A stretch of DNA of 64,000 nt from Syntrophobacterales bacterium (GCA_023229795.1 JALNYP010000006.1:22985-86984), one strand, 5' to 3'. Shown: positions 41,385-51,797, counted from the first letter of the stretch. Notes: generated by a model from the letters alone, not told the origin. Translations and numbers: made by a program.

Positions 41385-41846
41385 TTAACCTGCGGCTGCT
41401 TTGGGTTGCTGGGCCAGCCAGGCTTCCCGGAGTTCCTTATTCATGGGGCTGGGCCCCAGTTTCAAGGTGCGCTCCACCATTTCTTTAGCGATGGCGGCGA
41501 ATTTCGGCCCTTCGGAGGAGGACAGGTTGAACATCTCGACCCGTTCCGGTTCTATCCCGAGTTGGGCGAAATCCTTCTTTACCTTGGTGACCCGTTTCCG
41601 GGCCCGGATGTTGCCCATGAGGTAATGGCACTCACCCTCGAGGCAACCCGCCACGAAGACGGCGTCCGCGCCGCCTTCAAAGGCCTTGAGCAGGTGGATG
41701 ATGTCCACCCGCCCGGTGCAGGGCATCATGATGATCTTGATATCCGGGGGATATTGCAACCGCATCGAACCTGCCAGGTCCGCGGCGCTATACGCTCAGT
41801 AACGGCAGCAAAAGCCGATGATTTTGGGAGACCATGCAGTGGTCAT
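41385..41846 (-). CDS. mvhD: MvhD-type iron-sulfur subunit, probable selenoprotein
   Basis: 153 residues if the in-frame TGA at 41796-41798 (codon 17) is read as selenocysteine. Start ATG 41846 has AGGAGG at good spacing, 14 nt after the HdrA-like stop. The N-terminus KIIGFCCRY-Sec-AYSAADLAG matches the family pattern FCCxxC-xYxxAD, with Sec exactly at the conserved cysteine. Downstream SMRLQYPPDIKIIMMPCTGRVD, AVFVAGCLEGECHY and the NIRARKR segment are typical of MvhD/FrhD delta subunits that pass electrons to HdrA. If the TGA were a stop, translation would have to restart at 41765 and lose the first metal-binding cysteines. Confidence 0.85.
41759..41786 (-). promoter_or_regulatory. Candidate bacterial SECIS element
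   Basis: On the mRNA, starting ten bases after the UGA, GCCGC pairs with GCGGU and ACCU pairs with AGGU across a 3-base GGC loop, with an asymmetric internal loop. An alternative apical stem GCA/UGC with loop GGUUCGA overlaps it. Distance and size fit a SelB-dependent SECIS, which must lie just after the UGA in bacteria. Confidence 0.45.
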
Positions 41847-41860
41847 AATTCCTCCTTTTC

Positions 41861-44800
41861 TCAACCCGCGGCCAGAGCCGTTTCCTGGGCGATGATCTGG
41901 GTGTCAGTGAAGTTCTTCAACTGAATGGCCTTGGCCGGGCACTCGGAGACGCAGACGCCGCAGCCCTGGCACTTGGCCGGGTCGATGTAGGCCGCGTCCA
42001 CGGTGTAGTCGATGACCGGGACGTTGAAGGGGCAGGTGCGCACACAGGTGAGGCACACGGCGCACTTGTCCTGCTCCACCACGGCGACGATGCCGCCCAC
42101 TTCCACGGTGTTCTTGGACAGGAAGGTGGCGGCCCGGCCCGCGGCGGCCTTGGCCTGGGCGATGGTCTCATCGATGGGCTTGGGATAATGGGCCAGGCCC
42201 GCCAGGAAGATGCCGTCGGAGGGCAGGTCCACCGGGCGCAGCTTGGCGTGGGCCTCGTTGAGGAAGCCCTCGGCGTTTCGGGGCACCTTGAAGATTTCGC
42301 CGATATCCTCCACGGGGTTCGGCAGGATCGCGGTGGCCAGGGTCAGCAGGTCGGGCTTCAGGATGACCGGCAGATCCAGGATGGGGTCGAGGACGGTGAC
42401 CTGGAGCTTGCCGTCGCCCGTCTGTTCCACCTGGGGCTTGCCTTCGAGGTCGTAGCGGATGAACATCACGCCCAGTTCCCGGGCCTCTTTGTAGAGGAGT
42501 TCCTTTTCCCCGTAGGTGCGCAGGTCCCGATAGAGGATGAAGACGTCCATCTCGGGTTTGAGGCGTTTGAGCTCGATGGCCGCTTCCACCGAGTGGGTGC
42601 AGCAGAGGCGGCTGCAGTGGGCCGCTGGGGCTCCCGGGAGCCGACGCACTGAATGAAGACCGCCTGGTTGGCGTTCATCACCTGGGGGTCTTTGGCGGCG
42701 ATAAGCTTATCCATTTCGAAGGAGGTCCGGACGTTGGAGTTCTGGCCGTAGAGGTACTCCTCGGGTTTGAAGCCAAAGCCGCCGGTGGCCATGACGGTGA
42801 CGCCGTGGTCAAGCTGGCGTTCCCCCTCCGGAGTCGTGATGAGGGTGACGAAGTTGCCGATGAAACCGCTGGTGTCCTTGACCTTGGAGTTGAACAGGAG
42901 CTCGATTTTGGGGTGGGTCTCCACCTTTTTGATCAAGTCTTCCAGGTAGCCGCGGTAGTTATAGCCCCGGGAACTGGTGACCAGGTTCCAGGCCTGGCCG
43001 CCCAATTTATCGCCCTGCTCCACCAGGTAAACCTGGAAGCCCATGTTGGCGATGGACCGGGCCGCTTCCATGCCGGCGACGCCGCCGCCGATGACCAGGC
43101 CGGATTTCTGTACCGGGAAGGCCTGGCGGTGGAGGGGTTCGAGCTGCACGACCCGGGCCACCGCGCCCCGGATCAGGTCCTTAGCTTTGGCCAGGGCCTT
43201 TTCGGGCTCGTTCATGTGCACCCAGGAGTCCTGGTCGCGGATATTGGCCATATCGAAGAGGTAGGGGTTGAGACCCACCTGCTGGATGGTCTCCTGGAAC
43301 ATGGCCATGTGGGTCCGGGGGCTGCAGGAGGCCACCACCACCCGGTTGAGTTTATGTTCGGTAATGGCCGCCAGGATCTTGTCCTGGGTATCGGCGGAAC
43401 AGGTGAACAGGTTCTGGTCGGCCAGGACCACGCCCGGCAGGGTCGCGACGTATTCGGTGAGGGCCGGGACGTTAATGACCCCGCCGATGTTGATGCCGCA
43501 GTTGCAGACGAAGACGCCCACCCGGGGTTCCTGGCCTTCGACGTCGATCTCAGGCGGCAGTTCCCGCTTTTTGACGGCGGTGCCCCGGGCCTCGTAGAGG
43601 AGTTCGCCCACGGCCCCGGCCGCGGCGGAGGCCTCCATGACCGACTGGGGGATGTCCTTGGGAGCCTGGAAGACGCCGCAGACATAGACCCCGTCCTTAT
43701 TGGTGTTGACCGGCGTAAAGGGCGAGGTATCGGCGAAACGGGTTTCAGTTTTGACGTCGATGCCCATGGTTTTGGCCAGGGTCAGGGCGTCCTGGGAGGA
43801 TTCCAGGCCCACCGAGAGGACCACCATGTCGAAGACCTCGGTCTTGAGCTCGCCTTTCTCCGAGAGGAAGCGGATGGCCAGGTCTCCGGAGTCCGCCACC
43901 GGGTCGATGGAGTGGACCCGGGAACGGAGGAAGCGGATGCCGTGCTCGTCCTGGGCCCGCCAGTAATATTTCTCGAAGTCCTTGCCATGGGTCCGCATGT
44001 CCATGAAGAAGATGGACGCGTCCAGCGTATAGTCCTTGCAATGCTCCTTGGCAATGACGGCCTGCTTGATGGCGTACATGCAGCAGACCGCGGAGCAGTA
44101 GCTGTTGTCGCAGTGGTTCAGGTCCCGGGAACCCACGCACTGGAGCCAGGCAACCTTCAAAGGCTCCTTGTGGTCCGAGGGCCGGACCAGGTGGCCGGCA
44201 AAAGGCCCGGAAGCGGAGAGAATGCGCTCGAACTCCAGGCTGGTGACCACGTTGGGGAAGTGGGCGTAATGATAGGCCCCGTATTTCTTGGGATCATAGA
44301 CGGAAAAGCCCGGGGCCAGGATGACGGCGCCCACGTCCAGTTCCACCTTTTCGGGACCCAGGTCATGGGCCACGGCCTTGGCCTGGCAGGCCTGGACGCA
44401 CTGCATGCACTCGGAACAGATGCCGCAGTTGATGCAGCGGGCCGCTTCTTCCAGGGCCTGCTCTTCTTTATAGCCCAGGTTGATTTCCTTGAAGCCCTTG
44501 ATCCACTCCTCCACCGGCAGGGTTTCCATCAAGGCCCGATGCTTCTTCTGGATATCCGCGGGGACGGGGTTCCACTTGCCTTCTTCCTTGGGGATGGGCC
44601 TGACCGGCAGAGTCCGGCCGGCTTTCAAGTCTTTGCCGTCCAGGTACAAGTCGATGGAGGTGGCCGCTTCCCGGCCCGCCGCCACTGCGCCGATGGCGAT
44701 CCAGGGACCGGTTTCGACGTCGCCGCCGGCAAAGACGCCCTCGCGGGAGGTGGCCTTGGTGACCGGGTCGGCCTGGATGAGGCCCCGGGGGGTCAGGGTA

Positions 44801-46317
44801 ACGCCGTCTTTGTCGGTGATGAACTTCAGGTTGGTGCGCTGGCCGATGGCCATGATGACCACGTCCGCGTTCTCGGTCGAGGTTTTGTCGTCAAAATAGG
44901 TGGGGGAGAACCGGCCCTGCTCGTCGAAGACCCGTTCCACCGCCCTGAGGGTGAGGCCGCTGACCTTGCCGCCGGCGGCGTTGATCTCTTTGACGCCCCA
45001 GCGGTGCATGATCTTCACGCCTTCGTGTTCGGCCTCTTCCACTTCCCAGATGGAGGCGGGCATTTCTTCCCGGGTCTCCAGGGCGATCAGGGTGATCTCG
45101 CCGCCCTGGCGCCGGGCGGTGCGGGCCACGTCCATGGCCACGTTGCCGCCGCCGATGACCACCACCTTCTTGCCTTTCAGATCAAACTTCTTGCCCATGG
45201 CCGAGTCTTTGAGGTACTCGACGCCCCAGAGCACGCCCTGGGTGTCGGAACCCGGCACCGGCAGGCGCACGGAATCCTGGGCGCCGACCCCGAGGAAGAC
45301 GGCGCTGAAACCGTCCCGGGTCAAAAGGTCGTTGATGGTGCGGTCGCCGCCGATGGGGGCGTTATAGTGAATCTCCACGCCGCAGCGCTTGATGTAATCG
45401 ACTTCCCGGTCCAGGACTTCCCGGGGCAGCCGGTAGGCCGGGATGCCGTAGCGCAGCCAGCCGCCGGCTTCCGGCGCGGACTCGAAGATCACCGCTTTAT
45501 AACCCTTGAGGGCCAGGTGGTAAGCGCAGCTTAATCCCGAGGGGCCGGCGCCGACGATGGCCACCTTCTGGCTCTTGGCGGGAGGCTCGGGCACCGGCAG
45601 GGCGCTCCAGTCCACGTTGTCGGCCACGAAGCGTTTCAGGTTGCAGATGGCGATGGACTCATCCACTTCCTGGCGGCGGCAGTCGGTCTCGCAGGGATGG
45701 GGGCAGATGCGGCCGATGGTGCCCGGCAGGGGCAGCCGGTCCATGATCAGGGCCAGGGCTTCGGGGTACTTGTGTTCTTTAATGAGCTGCACGTAGCCCT
45801 GGGCGCTGAGATTGGCCGGGCAGGCCCGCACGCAGGGGGCCCGGTCGGCCTTCTTGATGGCGAAGGTGGCGGGAATGGCCTGGGGATAGAGCCGGTAAAT
45901 GGCTTTGCCTTCCGCCAGCCCCAGGTTGAATTCGTCAGGCACCCGCACGGGGCAGACCTCGGCACAGCTACCGCAACCGGTGCATTTGCTCGGGTCGACG
46001 TAACGGGGCTCTTTATCGATGCTGACCTTGAAATTCCCCGGGGACCCGGCAATAGCCTTCACTTCGGAGAGGGTGTGGATCTGGATGTTCAGGTGCCGGC
46101 CGCATTCCACCAACTTGGGCGAAATGATGCACATGGAGCAATCATTGGTGGGGAAGGTCTTATCCAACTGGGCCATGACCCCGCCGATGGCCGACTTCTT
46201 TTCCACTAAATGCACGTAAAATCCGGAATTAGCCAGGTCCAGGGCTGCCTGCACCCCGGCGATCCCGGCGCCTACCACCATTACTTGACCAACTGGACCT
46301 CGTGTTTCGGCTGCCAT
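41861..46317 (-). CDS. Giant HdrA-like flavoprotein (HdrA-GltD-HdrA fusion), one apparent frameshift
   Basis: About 1485 residues once a single missing base near 42619-42620 is restored. The break is between CVGSREPQRP and the expected YCSRLCCTHSVEAA, which is read in the next frame. Order: HdrA FAD motif VVGAGIAGVQAALDL (12-30), ferredoxin site KCTGCGSCAEVC (111-122), a GltD-like insertion (about 155-600; ICPHPCETDCRR, VGAGPSGLSCAYHL, GGGNVAMDVARTAR), CINCGICSEC, HdrA continuation, VCNCGINIGG, a second FAD motif IGGGVAGMEAA, and two C-terminal 4Fe-4S sites (CAVCLTCVRTCPF, CQGCGVCVSECP). Probably electron-bifurcating or -confurcating together with the MvhD subunit encoded 14 bp downstream. 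Confidence 0.85.
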
Positions 46318-46666
46318 AGAAGCACCTTCCGTTTACTCAGAATATTTATACAACAAATTTCGTACAGATATTGTGAAATTACCCACTAGTACATCCTAAA
46401 AAATTAAGATCAAGAAGTCAAGCGAGAATGAAAAGCGCAGAACGATACGGGCTATCGGGTTGAAGGCGGCGCTTCGCCTTGATTAGCGCCGAAGAATGCT
46501 TAACTTTGTGGGAATCCGGCGCGGCCGGGCTTGGGGAAAAAAGTAGCAGGGCGGCAGGTTGGAGGGGGCAAAATTACCGGTGGCGCCCCGGTAAATCTCA
46601 GTCGCGAGCCCCACAGAAAGTGAAAAGGAAGGCAATAAGGATCACGTGACGATGGGAGGTGGCAAC
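46318..46666. other. Gene-free stretch between divergent hdrA-like and DUF169 genes
   Basis: 349 bp. The hdrA-like side is AT-rich and should hold its promoter: on the minus strand TATAAA occurs about 30 bases before GGAAGG and the ATG, but no good -35 is visible. A GGCGGCGCTTCGCC-type hairpin lies near 46466-46490. No ORF was found. Confidence 0.45.
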
Positions 46667-47506
46667 ATGGTGCCATTAGCCGATATTCAGGCGGAAGTGC
46701 CGGGGTTCCTGGAAATCCTGGGGCTGGGCGAAGAGCCGCTGGGCATGTTTTATACGCCGGTGGAGCCGGCCGCAGGGTTTTCACCCCAAAGCGCGGTCTT
46801 GCCCAACGTGGACATGGAGGCCAGGGGGGAAGTGGATTGGGCCGCGACCTTTGAAAACTTCTCCTGCGTCGTCGGGATGATCTGGCGGGCCCGGAAGCTG
46901 GGGAAGCCCGCCTACTTCGACCAGGCCCGGTTCGGCTGCCTGGGCGGGGCCTTTTACTTGGGGTTTCTGAAGCCTCAACTGGAATACATCGTCCGCTACG
47001 TGTCCACCGGCATCCCCAACGTCCTGGAGGGGGAGTGCTACCTGGATTCTCCCGCCGCGGTGCGCCGGTTCTTTGAAACCCTGGACCCCCGGCCGGCGCC
47101 GGCCCAATTCTGCGTGTTCAAGGCCCTGAGCCAGTTTGCCCCGGAAGAGACCCCGGAGCTGGTGACCTTTTTCGCCAGGGGCGAAGTCATCGCCGGCCTC
47201 AACCAGTTGGCCACTTATGTCACCAACGACTTCGAGGCGGTGATGTCGCCGTTCGGGGCCGGCTGCGGCAACCTCGTGGCCTGGCCGCTGAAATACCTGG
47301 AACGGGGGCAGCTGAAGGCGGTGCTGGGGGGCTGGGACCCGTCGGACCGGCGCTTTTTAAAGCCCGATGAAATCACCTTTACCGTGCCCTGGGAGATGTT
47401 CGCCCGGATGGTGAGGCGCTACCGGGAGTCCTTCCTGACCAAATCCGCCTGGGGCACGGTGCGCAAAAAAATCGAGCTGAGCCGCAAGACCTGGAAGGAG
47501 ACCTAA
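46667..47506 (+). CDS. DUF169-family protein
   Basis: 279 residues from ATG 46667 (GGGAGG seven bases upstream; an earlier in-frame start at 46646 precedes the site). EPLGMFYTPVEP near the N-terminus, CVVGMIWRARKLGKPAYFD, CLGGAFYLGF, SPFGAGCGNLVAWPL and TFTVPWEMFARM match DUF169, common in anaerobes and archaea. It contains several conserved cysteines that could bind a metal or cluster. The family has no firmly assigned function. Genes next to it do not suggest one. Confidence 0.82.
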   Translation: MVPLADIQAEVPGFLEILGLGEEPLGMFYTPVEPAAGFSPQSAVLPNVDMEARGEVDWAATFENFSCVVGMIWRARKLGKPAYFDQARFGCLGGAFYLGFLKPQLEYIVRYVSTGIPNVLEGECYLDSPAAVRRFFETLDPRPAPAQFCVFKALSQFAPEETPELVTFFARGEVIAGLNQLATYVTNDFEAVMSPFGAGCGNLVAWPLKYLERGQLKAVLGGWDPSDRRFLKPDEITFTVPWEMFARMVRRYRESFLTKSAWGTVRKKIELSRKTWKET

Positions 47507-47553
47507 GGCGCGGGTTATCCGGGGGAGGTCGATTTGCCAAGGAGAGAAGGGAC

Positions 47554-47751
47554 ATGAAGGGTTGGTTGCCGAAATCAAGCCTGGTAAAATTTGCGCTGAC
47601 CATCCTCCTGGCCTGGTTCTTGGCGGGCTGTGCCGGGGCGCCCGTATCCCCACCGGTTCATCATGCAGATGATCATCTCGTCCAGGGCGGATCGCTTACC
47701 GGGGAAGGGATGATCTACTTCCCATTGGGCGCCCCCAATGAGAAAAAGTAG
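47554..47751 (+). CDS. Small lipoprotein
   Basis: 65 residues. Basic N-terminus, hydrophobic helix (FALTILLAWF) and lipobox LAGC (Cys at residue 26), so the mature protein is only about 40 residues and lipid-anchored. The mature part is rich in Pro, His and Gly (SPPVHHADDH). AAGGAGAGAAGGGAC precedes the ATG. No family recognised. The strong ribosome site and lipobox make it a likely real gene despite its size. Confidence 0.7.
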   Translation: MKGWLPKSSLVKFALTILLAWFLAGCAGAPVSPPVHHADDHLVQGGSLTGEGMIYFPLGAPNEKK

Positions 47752-47762
47752 GTATCATTCAG

Positions 47763-49295
47763 TTAATCGGCAAACAGGGCAGAGCCCATTTTAGCAATGG
47801 CGGCCTTGAGCTGGCAGGCCCGCCAGCCGAAATCGGTGACGCAGGCCGCGCCTGTCTTGATGAAGTCCGCGTCATAAGGATCGCGCAGCAGGTCCACCAC
47901 CAGTTCCGGGGCGGCAGCTTGAAGCGCGTCCAGCAGGTTTTTATTGGAAGGATAGAGGTGCGCGTCAAAGCAGAAGAAAATAGTGAGGTCCGAGTTTTTG
48001 GCCAGGTGCACCGCCTGGTGAATCTCTGCCTCCGCCGGTTCGATGGAGACGATCAGAATCTCGGGATGCAGCCCGAATTTCTCGAACTCCTGCCGGACGA
48101 ACTCCTGTTCCTGCAAGACTTCCCGTTCAATCATGATCTTGGCATCGAGAGAAGAAAACTGCGGAAAGATCACGCCCAGGCGTTTCTCGCCGGGTTTGAG
48201 CGGCAGTAATTTCTTTTCATCCTGGAGAACCTGCACCGAGGCGCGGCAGATGCCGGCCGCGAGCAGGGCGCCGGCGGGTTCGGCAGCAGGTTCGCCCCCG
48301 GCAAATCTTTGCGCCCGCTTTGATTTCAAGGCGGTGATTCGGGCGACGCTCTCCTCCAGTTCTTTGAGGGGCAGTTGCTTGCTTTTGTAGGCCTCAAGCA
48401 GTTTTTCGTACACCTCTTTCTGGGCTTTCAAGTCATGACAGACCAGGAGCAGATCATGCCCGGCTTGCGCCGCTAAAACCCCGGCTTGGCCGATGGGGCA
48501 GATGGCTTTAATGGCGCCCATTTCCAGATCATCGCTGGCAATGACCCCCGGGAAGTTGAGTTCGCGCCTGAGGTAATCGTAAATAATCCGACGGGAAAAG
48601 GTAGCGATCATGTTGGGATAGGGATCAAGCCGGGGATAGTAGGGATGTGACGACATCACCAGATCGACGCCGGCTTGAAGCGCGGCCGCGAAGGGCTTCA
48701 GATGCACCGCGGCCATCTCTTCCCAGGTGGAGTGAATGACCGGCAGGCCCAGATGGGCGTCCACGGGGGCATGCCCCTTGCCGGGAAAATGCTTGGCGCA
48801 GGCGGAAAGTCCGTGCTGCTGCATAGCCTTGATCCGGGCGGCGCCCATGGCCGCCACCTGGCGCCAATCCCGGCCGTAAGCCCGGATACCGATATTCGGG
48901 CTGTAGGCCTCGGTCAAGACGTCGAGCACCGGCCCCAGGTTCACGTCCATACCCAGCCGGCGCAGCTCCTTAGCCTCGATTTCGCCCTGCTGCCGGGCAT
49001 AATCGAGATTGCCGGCCCTGCCCACCGCCAGATTGTCCGGGAACACGGTGATGCCGTCCCGGAACATGATGACCCGCCCGCCTTCATGGTCGGCGGTGAC
49101 CAGCAGTCTGCGGCCGAGGGCCTCTTCCAGGCCGGCGATCAGCTTTTTGAGCTGCTGGGCAGAGTCAAAATTGATGCGGTAGAGAATCAGCCCGCCCGCA
49201 TGGAGCTCCTGAAAATGACGGACAATCTCCGGCGTGATCCTGGTGCCGGGGATGCCGATAACCAGCCGTTCTCCCACGAGTTCTGCAAGTGTCAT
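47763..49295 (-). CDS. Glycoside hydrolase family 3 (NagZ-like beta-N-acetylglucosaminidase)
   Basis: 510 residues. The GH3 barrel carries LVTADHEGGRVIMF, the diagnostic KHFPGKGHAPVDAHLGLPVI histidine/asp loop of NagZ-type enzymes, VMSSHPYYP and the nucleophile region IASDDLEMGAI. A C-terminal domain of about 170 residues follows (from CRASVQVLQDEKKLLPL), so it is longer than two-step NagZ of E. coli and resembles two-domain GH3 enzymes. No signal peptide, so it is probably cytoplasmic, in muropeptide recycling. That role is inferred. Confidence 0.88.
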   Translation of the reverse strand: MTLAELVGERLVIGIPGTRITPEIVRHFQELHAGGLILYRINFDSAQQLKKLIAGLEEALGRRLLVTADHEGGRVIMFRDGITVFPDNLAVGRAGNLDYARQQGEIEAKELRRLGMDVNLGPVLDVLTEAYSPNIGIRAYGRDWRQVAAMGAARIKAMQQHGLSACAKHFPGKGHAPVDAHLGLPVIHSTWEEMAAVHLKPFAAALQAGVDLVMSSHPYYPRLDPYPNMIATFSRRIIYDYLRRELNFPGVIASDDLEMGAIKAICPIGQAGVLAAQAGHDLLLVCHDLKAQKEVYEKLLEAYKSKQLPLKELEESVARITALKSKRAQRFAGGEPAAEPAGALLAAGICRASVQVLQDEKKLLPLKPGEKRLGVIFPQFSSLDAKIMIEREVLQEQEFVRQEFEKFGLHPEILIVSIEPAEAEIHQAVHLAKNSDLTIFFCFDAHLYPSNKNLLDALQAAAPELVVDLLRDPYDADFIKTGAACVTDFGWRACQLKAAIAKMGSALFAD

Positions 49296-49331
49296 ATCGA
49301 TCCCATGTTAACCGCTTTCGGCGGCGATTTC

Positions 49332-50039
49332 TCAGGCCGCCGCGCCTTTCAGGTAGGCCTGTCTCCGGGCTTCGGGCAGCCTCTCGATGGCATACCGGAG
49401 CATGGTGCGGGGCATCTGACGGTAATGTTCGATTAGGAAAGCCTCCGCCACCGCGGTCTGGCGCTTTTGCACCTCCCGCAGCATCCAGCCCACAGCCTTA
49501 TGGATCAAATCTTCCGGGTCCTTTAACAACAGGCGCGCCAGCCTCAGGGTGTCGTCAAAGTCCTGTTGCTTGATGAAGTGCAGGGTGGCGATGATGGCCA
49601 GGCGCCGCTCCCACAAATTCCCGGAGGCGGCCAACCGGGTCAGAAGGTCACGAGGGCGGTCCTCCAGGTAATGGCCCAGCAGGTGCGGGGCCGAGGCATC
49701 CACCAGGTCCCAGTTATTGACCAACCGGGTGTGTTCCAGGTAGAAGCGGTGGATCCGATCTCTGACGGCTTGGTCCCCCCGATAATATTGGCGAATCAGG
49801 ATCAACAAAGCCAGCAGCCGGTCTTCGTGGAAGGCGGATTGGAGCAAGCGTTCAGCCTCAGCCTGGGAAAGGTCCTGATATTTCCGGGCCAAGCCTCTCA
49901 GGACCGGGACGCGGAGGCCCCGGAACCGGTCGCCCGCGCCGTATTCGCCCGGCCCGGTCTTAAAGAACCGCTGGAGAACGGCGACCCGCGAGGCGTCTGC
50001 CAGGCTTTCCAGGTCTCGTTCGATGGCGGGGATCAACAT
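49332..50039 (-). CDS. AlkD-like DNA alkylation repair protein
   Basis: 235 residues from ATG 50039; a TTG further upstream has no support. HEAT-like helical repeats run throughout. Family features: KTGPGEYGAGDRFRGLRVP near the N-terminus, the VNNWDLVDASAPHLLG motif with the catalytic Asp of AlkD glycosylases, WERRLAIIATLHFIK, and DLIHKAVGWMLREV. It removes alkylated bases from DNA without base flipping in characterised members. Substrate is not testable here. The ribosome site is poor. Confidence 0.88.
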   Translation of the reverse strand: MLIPAIERDLESLADASRVAVLQRFFKTGPGEYGAGDRFRGLRVPVLRGLARKYQDLSQAEAERLLQSAFHEDRLLALLILIRQYYRGDQAVRDRIHRFYLEHTRLVNNWDLVDASAPHLLGHYLEDRPRDLLTRLAASGNLWERRLAIIATLHFIKQQDFDDTLRLARLLLKDPEDLIHKAVGWMLREVQKRQTAVAEAFLIEHYRQMPRTMLRYAIERLPEARRQAYLKGAAA

Positions 50040-50086
50040 GGCGCGGCTAGACCTACGCTTAGAACAGTTCAAGGTTCAAAGTCGGG

Positions 50087-50183
50087 GTAGGGTGCGCACT
50101 GCGCACCATCAATCCAAGCTGATGGCGGGCGGAGGCCCACCCCACCGGGATTTTCATAATTTACGGGTGGGTTGCAGGCCCAC
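50087..50183. repeat. Cluster of three palindromic repeats
   Basis: 50087-50107 is GTAGGGTGCGCACTGCGCAC plus C, the same as 39146-39166. 50123-50146 is GGCGGGCGGAGGCCCACCCC-type, and 50165-50183 GGGTGGGTTGCAGGCCCACC. A TTCAAGGTTCAAAG tract precedes them. They fill the gap before the symporter gene. Confidence 0.6.
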
Positions 50184-50276
50184 CAGTCATTTTCATATCA
50201 CCTATTTAAGCCTATTTCTCGCAATTCTTGCGGTTAACGGTGCAAAATTTTTTTTGATGCGGTAGTTTGGTTTTCT

Positions 50277-51797
50277 ATGGAAATCTCCACCTTTCTTCCC
50301 CGCGGCAGCAGTCTGACCTGGCAGGATTACTCGGTTCTGCTGGCGCTGCTCGTGGTGATGGTCTTTATCGGCCTGTATTGCGGCCGGAAAGAAGAATCCA
50401 CGGCCGACTTTTTCCTGGGGAAGAGGCAGATTCCGTGGTGGGCGGCCTGTCTGTCCTTTGTGGCGACGGAAATCAGCGCGGTTACCCTGATCTCGGTGCC
50501 CGCCATCGCCTATATGGAAAACTGGGAATATGCCCAGTTTTTTATCGGCTCTTTTCTGGCGCGGGTCGTTATCGCTTTTCTATTCATCCCGGCTTTTTAC
50601 CGCTATAACTGCACCTCCATTTATGAATTTTTAAAATACCGGTTCGGGCCGGAGACCCAAATCGCCGGCTCGATCCTGTTTTTTATCACCCGCCTGCTGG
50701 CCTCCGGCGTCCGCCTGATGGTGGCTTGTCTGGCGGTGAGCGTCCTGATCGGCTGGCCGATCATCCCGACTATCCTGCTGTTCTCGGTCATCTGCATCCT
50801 CTATATCGCCTGGGGCGGGATCAAGGCGGTGGTGTGGACCAACGTGGTGCAGGCCCTGGTCTTCACGCTGGCGGGCGTGGCGGCCATCGGTTTCCTGCTC
50901 ACGCAGATTGACGGCGGCGCCGCGGCCGTGGTGGCGATTGCCGGCCAGGCGGGCAAACTGAAAATCTTCAACTGGGGACCGGGGCTGATGGAAGCCGGGG
51001 CGCCGGTCTTCCTGAAGAGCCTGCTCACGGACCCTAACCTCCTGGTGCTGGCCACTTTGAACGGGTTTTTCGGCTCAATGGCGGCCTTCGGTACCGATCA
51101 GGAGACCATGCAGCGGCTGCTGACCGTGGAAACGAGGCGGGAAAGCCAGAAAACCATGCTTATGACCCCCATCGGCAGTTTTTTGGTGATGCTCATCTTC
51201 CTGTCCGTCGGGGCCTGCCTGTATGTCTTCTATGCCCAGCATCCCGGGCTGCCTCTGCCGGCCAAATTGGACAAAATTTTTCCGTATTTCATCGAGCAGA
51301 CGATGCCCCCCATGATGCGGGGGCTGATGCTGGCGGCCATTGTGCTGGCGAGCATTGACTCGCCTTTAGGTTCCCTGACTTCTTCCTTTGTCACGGACAT
51401 TTATCGTCCGGTGCTGTTTAAGTCGGCAACCGAACGCCACTATCTGTTCGTGTCCAGAATTTGCGTGGTGATTTTCGGGATTATCCTGGGGGTCATCGCC
51501 TTCATTTTCAGCCATTTTGAAAAATTCCTCTGGCTCGCCTTTAAAATCGGCGGGGTCACCTACGGCTCTCTCCTGGGCGTTTTTCTCCTCGGGCTGCTCA
51601 CCACCAGGCGCTGCAACCGGGTCAACGTCGTGGCCATGACCCTGGCCGCCCTGGCCATGCTGGTGCTGCTGATTCTTTCCGAGAAGGACATCTTCCCGCT
51701 GGGCTGGACCTGGCTGTTGTTGATCGGCACTTTTTTGACGTTTGCCATCGGCTGGATTTTTGGAACTAAGGCGGAGGAAGCGGCGGCATCACGGTAG
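50277..51797 (+). CDS. Sodium:solute symporter (SSS family)
   Basis: 506 residues with about 13 hydrophobic segments. The opening DYSVLLALLVVMVFIGLYCGRKEESTADFFLGKRQIPWWAACLS and following SFVATEISAVTLISVPAIAY are typical of SSS (LeuT-fold) transporters. IAWGGIKAVVWTNVVQALVF and GTDQETMQRLL are further family blocks. Sodium-driven uptake of a sugar, amino acid or carboxylate is expected; the substrate cannot be told from sequence. A strong terminator follows. Confidence 0.9.
   Translation: MEISTFLPRGSSLTWQDYSVLLALLVVMVFIGLYCGRKEESTADFFLGKRQIPWWAACLSFVATEISAVTLISVPAIAYMENWEYAQFFIGSFLARVVIAFLFIPAFYRYNCTSIYEFLKYRFGPETQIAGSILFFITRLLASGVRLMVACLAVSVLIGWPIIPTILLFSVICILYIAWGGIKAVVWTNVVQALVFTLAGVAAIGFLLTQIDGGAAAVVAIAGQAGKLKIFNWGPGLMEAGAPVFLKSLLTDPNLLVLATLNGFFGSMAAFGTDQETMQRLLTVETRRESQKTMLMTPIGSFLVMLIFLSVGACLYVFYAQHPGLPLPAKLDKIFPYFIEQTMPPMMRGLMLAAIVLASIDSPLGSLTSSFVTDIYRPVLFKSATERHYLFVSRICVVIFGIILGVIAFIFSHFEKFLWLAFKIGGVTYGSLLGVFLLGLLTTRRCNRVNVVAMTLAALAMLVLLILSEKDIFPLGWTWLLLIGTFLTFAIGWIFGTKAEEAAASR

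Noticed and set aside
41755..41775. GCAGGTTCGATGC resembling a tRNA T-loop
   Set aside because: It lies inside the MvhD coding sequence with no acceptor, D or anticodon stems around it; better explained as part of the SECIS-like hairpin.
42805..45534. A 909-residue plus-strand open frame antisense to the HdrA-like gene
   Set aside because: Same reason: it mirrors a well-supported flavoprotein and shows low-complexity Gly/His/Gln composition typical of shadow frames.
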